From: an uncultured Prevotella sp.
GTDB taxonomy: Bacteria; Bacteroidota; Bacteroidia; Bacteroidales; Bacteroidaceae
Direction of reading: 5' to 3'
Assembly: GCA_944320355.1 (NCBI GenBank)
Contig: CALUHC010000017.1
Coordinates: forward strand, 1 to 64,000
Length of the DNA: 64,000 nt
Positions within the stretch are counted from its first letter, which is position 1; each line of letters starts with the position of its first letter. A program made the translations under genes and the position numbers. Shown here in pieces: positions 52,014 through 59,771 of this stretch. The notes beneath the pieces are model-generated. The model was not told where the DNA came from. It searched no databases and worked only from the letters and a program-made list of their open reading frames with translations.

Positions 52014-52973
52014 TCATATCTTCACATTGGAGATATCCACCAACCCGTTGACAATGGCATATATGGTCAGTCCGGCGGAGCTGTGAATCTGCAGCTTGCG
52101 CGCTATGTTGCGCCGGTGTGTGATGACCGTGTTGACGGATATGTAGAGATGGTCGGCAATCTCCTTGTTCGACATACCCTGCACGAGGCTCACCACCACG
52201 TCCTTCTCGCGGTCCGAGAGCATATCGGCGTTGTCTTGCCCGCCCTTGAACACCATCGTCGATATGTTCTTAGTCACGTCGTTCTTGCGCGCCATGCGCT
52301 CCAGCCGCCTTATGGCCGGCACGAAAATGTTGTCCTCCACCTCCGTGTGCAGGCGCAGCCACTCCTCATTATTATATATGTCATAGAGCGTTGACATGAG
52401 CTTATGGTTGCGCTGCATATCCGTGGGCAGGTATTTTATTATGGTGGTCTTGAGTTCCTTCAGCTTGATGTCGGTCTGCCCGTGGTGCTTTGAGAACGTC
52501 TCTATGGTGTAGTCGCCACCCGGCCGGTTGTCGAGCAGCGCCTGCACGTATGGGAACAGCGTCTTCTCCTCGTAGAGCATGTGCTTGCGCACCTCGCGGG
52601 CATACTCGTCGTAGAGTTTCACGAGCAGCTCCCCGAGGCTGTCGCTGTCGTTGACCGCCTCAGCCAGCTCGCGCCTCACGAAGGGCAACTGGAAGTCGAG
52701 ATAGTAGACATGACAGGCCTTCAGGTAGTGCATGAGCGTTGGCACGGATATCTGGTCGTCGTCGTCGAAGCCGTAGTAGCCGTTGATGGTATAGTTGACC
52801 ACGGCGAGAAAGGTGTATGTGTCCACGCCGTTGTCGTCGCACGTCTCCCTCACGGTCTTGTCGCCGAAGCCGAGGTTGATGCCAAAGCTGCCCAAAGTCT
52901 GCAACACATTGTAGTTGTCCCTGATGAGCGATATCATCTTGTCGCTGGCCTCGTATATCTTCTGGTTCTTCAT
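52014..52973 (-). CDS. RIC/hemerythrin-like sensor fused to a LuxR DNA-binding domain
   Basis: 319 residues. Residues of about 15-65 resemble the ScdA/DUF542 domain of iron-centre repair proteins, but the usual Cys-Cys is replaced (FGINLGFGDKTV). Residues of about 75-235 are a hemerythrin-like di-iron bundle (HMLYEEKTLFPYV, SKHHGQTDIKLKEL, LHTEVEDNIFVPAI). The C-terminus is a LuxR HTH (LSDREKDVVVSLVQGMSNKE, ITHRRNIARKLQI). It is thus a likely one-component regulator sensing oxygen, NO or iron state. It sits downstream of nrdD and shares its DNA-binding half with the orphan regulator at 12778-13380. Confidence 0.88.
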   Translation of the reverse strand: MKNQKIYEASDKMISLIRDNYNVLQTLGSFGINLGFGDKTVRETCDDNGVDTYTFLAVVNYTINGYYGFDDDDQISVPTLMHYLKACHVYYLDFQLPFVRRELAEAVNDSDSLGELLVKLYDEYAREVRKHMLYEEKTLFPYVQALLDNRPGGDYTIETFSKHHGQTDIKLKELKTTIIKYLPTDMQRNHKLMSTLYDIYNNEEWLRLHTEVEDNIFVPAIRRLERMARKNDVTKNISTMVFKGGQDNADMLSDREKDVVVSLVQGMSNKEIADHLYISVNTVITHRRNIARKLQIHSSAGLTIYAIVNGLVDISNVKI

Positions 52974-53000
52974 CGCGATACCAATTAATGATTACCGCTG

Positions 53001-53031
53001 CAAAAGTAATAAAATCACGCGACACGCACAA
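53001..53031 (-). promoter_or_regulatory. promoter of the hemerythrin-LuxR gene
   Basis: On the minus strand TTG (plus 53029-53031), 20 bp, then TACTTTTG (plus 53001-53008), 28 bases before the start codon. Confidence 0.7.
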
Positions 53032-53340
53032 TAATCATTAATAGGTATTCTCGGCGCGTGGCCGCCTGCGCTTACACATTAATAATGATGCCCGCGGGCA
53101 TCAAGCCCGGCGCCGGCGGTGAGGCGGACCGCCCGCCGCGCCACCGCCAAAGGCGGCCGCCAAGAAGCACCACGGCAGGACGACATCGTCTCGGGCCCTG
53201 ACAACCGGCAATGAATGTCCGCGCATTGCCGACCCTGCGCGACAAGTGAAGCTCTTTTAAAACAGTTTGGCAACTTGCGGACATTCATTAAACGATTTAG
53301 GTTAAAAGTTTGATTTCGCAACAAATTTTAGGCCAAATAT
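53032..53340. other. GC-rich spacer with a truncated long-form repeat end
   Basis: No gene is present. 53255-53312 holds the left end of the long-form array only: GGCAACTTGCGGACATTCAT followed by a degenerate TTAA-hairpin, with no 22-bp units. The same lead-in words precede arrays G and H, and one appears inside the element at 49082-49384. Confidence 0.5.
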
Positions 53341-53371
53341 TTTGCCAAAGAAATAAATTCATGTACTTTTG
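53341..53371 (+). promoter_or_regulatory. promoter of the ECF sigma factor gene
   Basis: TTTG at 53341-53344, 19 bp, then TACTTTTG at 53364-53371, with the start codon 90 bases downstream. It supports the start at 53462 and not the longer frame from 53369. Confidence 0.75.
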
Positions 53372-53461
53372 CAATATAAAATAAACATTCATACAATAAT
53401 TTATCCAAAACCTGACGCCTATCGACGAAACGTTTACTTAATAAAATTAGAGCAATTAAGT

Positions 53462-54061
53462 ATGAGCAATTTCGAGAGTATGACCGACGAAGAGTTGGCC
53501 TTACTGTACGCAGGAGGAAACAACAGGGCTTTTGATGAGTTATTGTCGCGCAACCAATCCAAGCTCTTTACATACATACTGTTTGTGGTCAGAGACCAGG
53601 ACACGGCGAACGACATATTCCAGGACACGTTCGTGAAGGTGATAATGAAACTGCAGGAGGGCAAGTACACCGACTCCGGCAAGTTCTCCTATTGGGTGAC
53701 GCGCATCGCCCACAACGTCATCATGGACTGGTATCGCCAGAACAAGACGGAGCGCATAGTGGAGCCGACCGAGGACAACGACCTGAGCAACCTGAGAAGC
53801 GCGTCTGTGATGGACCCAAGCCGCGAGAACGAGATTGTGAACGAGCAGGTGCTCGCCGACGTGCGCCGCATGATGGACGCACTGCCCGCGCCGCAGCGCG
53901 AAGTGGTCTATATGCGCTTCTACCAGGAACTGTCGTTCAAGGAGATAGCCGACATCACGGGGGTGAGCATCAACACGTCGCTCGGGCGTATGCGCTATGC
54001 CATCATCAACCTGCGCCGCATGGCCCACGAGCACAACATCCTGCTAAGCATGGAGGCATGA
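53462..54061 (+). CDS. ECF-type RNA polymerase sigma factor
   Basis: 199 residues: sigma region 2 (LYAGGNNRAFDELLSRNQSK, DIFQDTFVKVIMKL, FSYWVTRIAHNVIMDWYR) and region 4 (LPAPQREVVYMRFYQELSFK, EIADITGVSINTSLGRMRYA). It directs RNA polymerase to a stress or envelope regulon. No anti-sigma gene follows. The neighbour after array I is a phosphatase, so it may be of the RpoE-like group that acts alone. The leader of 90 bases is long. Confidence 0.92.
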   Translation: MSNFESMTDEELALLYAGGNNRAFDELLSRNQSKLFTYILFVVRDQDTANDIFQDTFVKVIMKLQEGKYTDSGKFSYWVTRIAHNVIMDWYRQNKTERIVEPTEDNDLSNLRSASVMDPSRENEIVNEQVLADVRRMMDALPAPQREVVYMRFYQELSFKEIADITGVSINTSLGRMRYAIINLRRMAHEHNILLSMEA

Positions 54062-54175
54062 CAGCGACATGACGGCGCGCACGCACCAGGCGGAAACCGC
54101 CAACAGGAAAACACCGCCACACACAACCCGCACACCGCCACACGCCGCACAAAAAAACAGGGGTGGCAATATCGC

Positions 54176-54283
54176 ATCGCAAAACGTGCCGTTTCAGAAG
54201 CCGAAACGGCACGTTTTGGCGTCCGGAACGGCACGTTTTGGAATGCAAAACGGCACGTTTCGCAACACCACTGACTATCAACC
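54176..54283 (-). repeat. 22-bp-periodic palindrome array I, short form
   Basis: Four units centred at 54188, 54210, 54232 and 54254. The conserved flank CGCAACACCACTGACTATCA is on the right. It lies between two tandem plus-strand genes, in the opposite orientation to their transcription. Confidence 0.87.
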
Positions 54284-54531
54284 ACTTACAGACACGACAC
54301 GACCGCGCTCAGCATATCAAAAAACACGGGTGGGCAAATAGCCGCCACGACCGCCGGAAGCAGCCCCGCCATGGCCGCCACCGGCACATCCGCACACAAA
54401 GAGAAGCGCGGCGCCGCACGCAGAAAAGCGCACGGCGATGCCACGTTACGGTTTTTATTTATTACTTTTGCAGCGATCTAAGAATAATGGCGCGTACTGC
54501 AATATGCACCGCAAACCGCAATGTAAACCAA

Positions 54532-55047
54532 ATGTATATGGAAGAATACAACTCATTGGATGATAAGAAGAAATACAGCATTCTCTTTGTATGCCTCGGG
54601 AACATCTGCCGCTCTCCGGCCGCCGAAGGCATAATGAAGAAGATGGTGGACGAGGCCGGACTGTCGCCGCGCTTCACAATCGACTCCGCCGGCATAGGCA
54701 ACTGGCACGTGGGGCAGCTGCCCGACAGCCGTATGCGCCGCCACGGAGCCGCACACGGATACAAGTTCGACAGCCGAGCACGCCAGTTCTCGACCGAAGA
54801 CTTCGGCAGGTTCGACCTCATCGTGGTCATGGATGCCGAAAACCACGCCGCCGTGACGGCCAAGGCACGCAATGACGGCGACCGCGGCAAGGTGGCGCTC
54901 ATGGCCGACTACCTGCGCTCGCACCCCGGACAGCGCTCCGTTCCCGACCCGTACTACGGCGGAGACCGCGACTTCGAGCTTGTCATCGAACTGCTCGAAG
55001 ACGCCTGCGCCACACTGTTGGACAGCATAACCGGCAAAACAAAATAA
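54532..55047 (+). CDS. low-molecular-weight protein-tyrosine phosphatase
   Basis: 171 residues: the P-loop CLGNICRSP (nucleophile Cys21, Arg27) and the general acid in VPDPYYGG. It removes phosphate from tyrosine residues, often on Wzc-type kinases that control polysaccharide export, though no such kinase is in this window. The start is ATG at 54532 (MYMEEYN) or 54538. The longer frame upstream runs through array I and is rejected. A TACTTTTG box is at 54463-54470. The protease gene follows after 11 bases. Confidence 0.9.
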   Translation: MYMEEYNSLDDKKKYSILFVCLGNICRSPAAEGIMKKMVDEAGLSPRFTIDSAGIGNWHVGQLPDSRMRRHGAAHGYKFDSRARQFSTEDFGRFDLIVVMDAENHAAVTAKARNDGDRGKVALMADYLRSHPGQRSVPDPYYGGDRDFELVIELLEDACATLLDSITGKTK

Positions 55048-55058
55048 CAGACAGGCCG

Positions 55059-57425
55059 ATGAAAAAGATAGCAATACTCGTGGCCCTGTCGCTCATAATG
55101 GGGCAACAGGCCGAAGCCAAGAAGAAAGAAAAGAAGGAAAACAAGACCGAAAAGAAAGAGGCCCCCGTGAGACAGGGACTCTTCGGCGTGCAGAAAGACG
55201 GCGACAAGTGGTTCCTGCTTGTGCCCGACTCGCTGGTGGGCCGCCCATTCCTCGCCATCACGCGCTACGTCTCGACACCATCAGGCACGGGCGTATACGG
55301 CGGCGAGGAGGTCAACGAGCAGACGTTCTACTGGGAGAAAGCCGCCGACGACCGCCTGCTGCTGCGCTCGCTCGTCTACATATCCGTGGCCGACAGCACG
55401 CAGGCCATAGCCCGAGCCGTGAAGGCCAGCGCGCAAGACCCCATCGTGGAGGCGTTCAAGATAGAGGAGACAAAGCGCGATTCGGCCAAAAACGCAGCCT
55501 ACAAGGTGGAGATAGGCCGCCTGTTCGCAAAGGAAAACACCGCCGTGGGCATGGATGCCACAACCAAGAAGCAGCTCGGCATCAGCGCGATGAACACCGA
55601 CCGCTCTTTCATCAAGGCAATAAACACCTACCCCATCAACACCGAGATAAAGACCATACGCACCTACAACAGCAAGGAAAACGGGCAGACACCAGCCGGA
55701 ATGACCGCCGGAGTGGTGACGTTCGAGATGAACACATCGTTCGTGATGCTGCCCAAAGAGCCTATGCGCAAGCGCCTGGCAGACCCGCGCGTGGGCTATT
55801 TCGTAAACTACTTCGAGCCGTATTCAGACGACCAGCAGAGCGTGAAGCGCAAGAGATTCATCTGCCGCTGGCGGCTTGAGCCGCGCGACGAGGACATAGA
55901 GAAGATGAAGCGGGGCGAGCTTGTGGAGCCCAAGAAGCAGATAGTCTACTACATCGACCCGGCAACGCCCAAGAAGTGGCGGCCCTACCTCATACAGGGC
56001 GTCAACGATTGGAACGCGGCCTTCGAGCAGGCGGGCTTCAAGAACGCCATCGTGGCCAAGGAGTGGCCCGACGATTCGACCATGAGCATGGAGGACGCGC
56101 GCTTCTCTGTCATCCGCTACCTCGCCTCGCCGATAAGCAACGCCTACGGCCCGCACATCAACGACCCGCGCAGCGGCGAGATACTGGAGAGCCACGTGGG
56201 CTGGTATCACAACGTGATGAAGCTCGTTCACGACTGGTACATGATACAGGCTGGACCCTCTGACCCAGCCGCACGCACCATGAAGTTCGACGACGAGCTG
56301 ATGGGACAGCTCATACGCTTCGTCAGTTCGCACGAGATAGGCCACACCCTCGGCCTGCGCCACAACATGGGGGCGAGCCACGCCACGCCCGTTGACAGCC
56401 TGCGCGACAAGGAGTGGGTGGAGAAACACGGCCACACCGCGTCGATAATGGACTACGCCCGCTTCAACTACGTGGCCCAGCCCGAAGACAACGTGGGCCG
56501 AGCCGGACTATTCCCCCGCATCAACGACTACGACAAGTGGGCCATCGAGTGGGGCTACAAACCCATATTCGACACCAAGGACGAGGAGGAAGACCGCCTC
56601 GTGCTCAACCGCATGACCATAGAGCAGCTCAAGAAAGGCCAGCGCTACTGGTTCGGAGGCGAGGGCTACGACAACGACCCGCGCGCCCAGAGCGAAGACC
56701 TTGGCGACAACGCCGTGCGGGCGAGCGAATACGGGCTGGCGAACCTCAAACGGATAGTCAAGGCCCTGCCACAGTGGACGGTCGAGGAGGGCGACATGAA
56801 CAGCAACCTCACCGACCTGTACGGCTCGGTCATCGGCCAGTTCCGCCGCTATGAGGGCCATGTGCTGCGCAACATCGGCGGACTTTACACAACATACAAG
56901 AGCATAGAGGAACCGGGAGCGGTCTACACTCCGCAGCCAAAGGCAGAGCAACTGGCCGCCCTCGACTACATAGACCGCAACGCCCTGACCGAACCGGCGT
57001 GGCTAACGGATGTGCCGTACATCAACCGAATAAGCCCCGCGCCGCTCGAACTGCTCAAGCCCATTGCCGACATGGCCGTGACAGACCTGCTGTCGCCAAC
57101 AAAGATAGGCAACATGGCCAAGTACTCATACGCCGCCGACGCCTACCAACCCGACGATTACATAGAGGACATAGCCGACATGACATTCCGCGAGACCACC
57201 ACTGGCAGTGCCGTAAGTTCCTACCGCCGCCACCTGCAGACGCGGTTCGTGACCACGGCCACGCGCTGGTATGACTCGGCGCCGGCCGAAACGCAAGCCT
57301 ACTACCACAGCCTGCTGCTCGGCCTCCGCTCACGCCTGCTCGCCGCCCGCGGCCACGGCGCTGCCACCAAGGCCCATTACGCAGTGCTGCTGCAGATGGT
57401 CAACGACGCGATAGACAAGAAATGA
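55059..57425 (+). CDS. exported zinc-dependent metalloprotease (DUF5117/DUF5118 type)
   Basis: 788 residues with a signal peptide (MGQQAEA), a lysine/glutamate-rich linker (about 21-38), the DUF5118/DUF5117 regions and a metzincin-like zinc site HEIGHTLGLRH (His425, Glu426, His429, His435) with a downstream Met-turn candidate (ASIMDYARFN). Such proteins are large periplasmic or surface proteases common in Bacteroidetes. The substrate is unknown. It is probably co-transcribed with the phosphatase gene and ends at a strong hairpin. Confidence 0.92.
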   Translation: MKKIAILVALSLIMGQQAEAKKKEKKENKTEKKEAPVRQGLFGVQKDGDKWFLLVPDSLVGRPFLAITRYVSTPSGTGVYGGEEVNEQTFYWEKAADDRLLLRSLVYISVADSTQAIARAVKASAQDPIVEAFKIEETKRDSAKNAAYKVEIGRLFAKENTAVGMDATTKKQLGISAMNTDRSFIKAINTYPINTEIKTIRTYNSKENGQTPAGMTAGVVTFEMNTSFVMLPKEPMRKRLADPRVGYFVNYFEPYSDDQQSVKRKRFICRWRLEPRDEDIEKMKRGELVEPKKQIVYYIDPATPKKWRPYLIQGVNDWNAAFEQAGFKNAIVAKEWPDDSTMSMEDARFSVIRYLASPISNAYGPHINDPRSGEILESHVGWYHNVMKLVHDWYMIQAGPSDPAARTMKFDDELMGQLIRFVSSHEIGHTLGLRHNMGASHATPVDSLRDKEWVEKHGHTASIMDYARFNYVAQPEDNVGRAGLFPRINDYDKWAIEWGYKPIFDTKDEEEDRLVLNRMTIEQLKKGQRYWFGGEGYDNDPRAQSEDLGDNAVRASEYGLANLKRIVKALPQWTVEEGDMNSNLTDLYGSVIGQFRRYEGHVLRNIGGLYTTYKSIEEPGAVYTPQPKAEQLAALDYIDRNALTEPAWLTDVPYINRISPAPLELLKPIADMAVTDLLSPTKIGNMAKYSYAADAYQPDDYIEDIADMTFRETTTGSAVSSYRRHLQTRFVTTATRWYDSAPAETQAYYHSLLLGLRSRLLAARGHGAATKAHYAVLLQMVNDAIDKK

Positions 57426-57456
57426 GGGCTGTTTTGAGGCGAAAGAACTATATGGG

Positions 57457-57488
57457 AAAGGCCGCACCTCTATTCAGGTGCGGCCTTT
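57457..57488. terminator. bidirectional terminator
   Basis: A 13-bp perfect stem (AAAGGCCGCACCT with AGGTGCGGCCTTT) between the convergent protease and alcohol dehydrogenase genes. The T-tracts are short (three) on both sides. Confidence 0.7.
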
Positions 57489-57489
57489 A

Positions 57490-57668
57490 GAATCTGTTTT
57501 GATTTTATAAAACTTGTCTTTTATACCTGCCGTCTTGAGTGTCTTTTCGGTTATATTCGCCCGTTTTCTTCGTCACATAGCCCGCTATGCTCCTCTGCAA
57601 CCGGGCAATATTCCTCGAAAATCCATCTCAATTCGACAGTTTATAAAATCAAAACAGCTTCTTATTAT
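57490..57668. repeat. palindromic ~190-bp element, copy 2
   Basis: Homologous to 32814-33012: ends AATCTGTTTTGATTTTATA and TATAAAATCAAAACAGCTT, the core CATAGCCCGCTATG, and arms CGCCCG / CGGGCAATATT. The arms differ in sequence from copy 1, yet pair internally. Confidence 0.75.
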
Positions 57669-57765
57669 ACTGGAGACACTGCCCGTATGCAAGGCGAAAG
57701 CACATCAGCAGAGCCAGACATAAGCCCGGCGCCATGCCGCATACAGCCGCCTGACTGGATGTTGG

Positions 57766-58932
57766 CTACATACTCTCCCTCAATATGTCTACGACCTCGG
57801 CCTTGGTCAGCGTCTTGTACCCGCCGGTCATTATGAAAGTGGCATCGGCAATGCCCGCGAGCATATCGGGCGTCACGCCAAGCTCGGTGGCGCTCATCAC
57901 CACGCCGATGCGGCGCATCCACGCTTCGAGGGCGGCAATGCCTTCGAGAGCCACCTCGCGATCGGCCTTTCCGTCGGGGTTAACGCCCCATACGTTGACG
58001 GCGAAGCGGCGGAACTTGGGCAGGCCCGCGTCCATGATGTGGCGGTAGTAGGCCGGACTGACAGCCGAGAGCGTCATGCCGTGGGTGGCATTGGTATATG
58101 CACCGATGGCCTGGCCTATCATGTGCACCATCCAGTCTTGCCGTTTGCCCATGCCGATGAGCGTGTTCAGAGCCCACGTGGCCGTCCACATGATGTTGGA
58201 GCGCGCCTCATAGTCGTGCGGATTGGCCACGGCCGCCGCTGAACTCGTGACGAGCGAGCGCATCAGTCCCTCGGCGATGTAGTCGCTGGTGTTGTCGTCG
58301 TCGCCCGAGAAATACTGTTCCATGATGTGCGACATGATGTCAAAGAAGCCCGCCACCATCTGGTATTGCGGCACGGTGTATGTGAACGTGGGGTCGAGTA
58401 TGGCGAAGCGCGGCATTACCTCGGTGCCGAACACCTTGCCTATCTTCAGTTTCTGGCTGTGGTTTGTTATGACCGAGCCGCCGTTCATCTCGCTGCCGGT
58501 GCCCACCATGGTGAGAACGCAGCCCACGGGGATGATGCGGCATGAGGGCGACTGCTGCTTGAGCCAGTACGTCTCCCACGGGTCTGTATCGCAGTAGGCC
58601 GACACGCTTACGGCCTTGGCATAGTCGCATACGGAGCCTCCGCCCACGGCGAGGATGAGGTCTGCGCCCTCCTCGCGGGCCATGCGCGCCCCTTCGTAGA
58701 GCTTGTCGGTCGTGGGGTTGGCCATCACACCCGGGTCTTCGACCACGGTCTTGCCTGCCTGTGCGAGAATGTCCGTCACCTTATTATATATGCCGTTCTT
58801 CTTTATCGAGCCGCCGCCGTAGCACAGCATCACCTTCGGGCCGTATTCGGCCAGCAGTTCGGGGAGGAAGCTCAGCGCGTTGTCGCCGAAGCAGAGCTTC
58901 GTTGGGTTTGAATAACAGAAGTTTCCTTTCAT
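57766..58932 (-). CDS. iron-containing alcohol dehydrogenase (YqhD/BDH type)
   Basis: 388 residues: the nucleotide-binding GGGSVCDYAKAVSVSAY, the domain-2 metal ligands in the region around SHIMEQYFSG and NATHGMTLSAVSPAYYRHI, and the KTVVEDPGVMANPTTDKLYE segment. Enzymes of this group reduce aldehydes with NAD(P)H, here probably in fermentation or aldehyde detoxification. The start ATG at 58932 (MKGNFCYSN) was chosen because the family begins there. A minus-strand TAACTTTG box at 58962-58969 is too close to allow the longer reading. Confidence 0.92.
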   Translation of the reverse strand: MKGNFCYSNPTKLCFGDNALSFLPELLAEYGPKVMLCYGGGSIKKNGIYNKVTDILAQAGKTVVEDPGVMANPTTDKLYEGARMAREEGADLILAVGGGSVCDYAKAVSVSAYCDTDPWETYWLKQQSPSCRIIPVGCVLTMVGTGSEMNGGSVITNHSQKLKIGKVFGTEVMPRFAILDPTFTYTVPQYQMVAGFFDIMSHIMEQYFSGDDDNTSDYIAEGLMRSLVTSSAAAVANPHDYEARSNIMWTATWALNTLIGMGKRQDWMVHMIGQAIGAYTNATHGMTLSAVSPAYYRHIMDAGLPKFRRFAVNVWGVNPDGKADREVALEGIAALEAWMRRIGVVMSATELGVTPDMLAGIADATFIMTGGYKTLTKAEVVDILRESM

Positions 58933-59059
58933 AGTCTCTTGATGTTTTATGTTCAACGGTGCAAAGTTACGCATTTCCGCCCCGAGCGGCTGTAATCAGT
59001 TCACTGATTTAGCAAACCTTTTTCCGTTTTCTGTGCCGTGGGCGGTGCCGTACCGCAGG

Positions 59060-59218
59060 TCAGAAACCGTAAATGGCCTGCAGCCGCCGGCCGAGCTGCT
59101 CGCCGCGCAGGCCGGTGTCTGTCATCATGCCGTCGGGGCCTACGAGTATGGTTGCAGGAATGGAGCGGATGCCGTATGCCGCGGCACTCGGCGACTCCCC
59201 GCCGGGCACGAGCCAGCG
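59060..59218 (-). pseudogene. C-terminal remnant of a thioredoxin-like (TlpA/ResA) protein
   Basis: The minus-strand reading WLVPGGESPSAAAYGIRSIP, then ATILVGPDGMMTDTGLRGEQ and LGRRLQAIYGF-stop, is the last 52 residues of a TlpA-like thioredoxin: the cis-Pro strand, the ILVGPDG turn and the final helix. A TGA lies just upstream and the catalytic CXXC half is absent. The remainder of the gene is missing, so it is a truncated leftover. Confidence 0.75.
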
Positions 59219-59487
59219 TCAAAGCGGCTTGCACTATAGCCGACAGTTGCAAAGACAGTGAAAAACATACTACACACAACCTTGCCGCAGCCACAGAAAA
59301 GATCTGCGGAACAAACTGTGACAGGGCAAACGATGCCAGACATCGCGCCCAGCGACAGAACCACCGCCGGGAGAGGAACGGCAGGACGGCGAGCAACATG
59401 CAAGGATTGCTTGCTGGCTCACATGGTGTGATATGCCTGCCAGCAAGCGTGATGATGAGCACCGGATGGACAAGGGCTACAAGACGG
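59219..59487. other. spacer between the TlpA remnant and array J
   Basis: Several overlapping ORFs are present in all frames, but none has a recognisable composition or motif. I see no gene here. Confidence 0.4.
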
Positions 59488-59599
59488 CTTTGCGAAACGG
59501 CACATTTCGCGTTGCAAAACGCGCCGTTTCATCGTGCAAAACGGCACGTTTCAGAAGCCCAAACGGCACGTTTTGCAACACACTGTGTGCCAGGCTGTT
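59488..59599 (-). repeat. 22-bp-periodic palindrome array J, short form
   Basis: Four units centred at 59501, 59523, 59545 and 59567, all 22 bp apart, with the GCAAC flank on the right. It lies between tandem minus-strand genes (after guaA and before the alcohol dehydrogenase gene). Confidence 0.85.
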
Positions 59600-59693
59600 A
59601 CACAGGGGCATAGAAAGTGGCGCACCGCAAGGCAGGGATTGGCCGCCGGACAGCAGCACCCCCAATCACAGTCCAACCCAAACAGGTAGGGTT

Positions 59694-59738
59694 AAAAGCA
59701 AAAGAGCCGGAGGAAACCAAGCAGTGGTTTCCTCCGGC
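59694..59738 (-). terminator. guaA terminator
   Basis: A perfect 13-bp stem (GCCGGAGGAAACC with GGTTTCCTCCGGC, loop of 7) is followed on the minus strand by TCTTTTGCTTTT. Confidence 0.8.
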
Positions 59739-59771
59739 CCATTGAATTTCTGAGCATGGAGAGCCGCGGCT

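Noticed and set aside
59038-59613. 191-codon plus-strand ORF between the dehydrogenase and guaA genes
   Set aside because: It runs antisense through the TlpA remnant and into array J and has no recognisable protein features.
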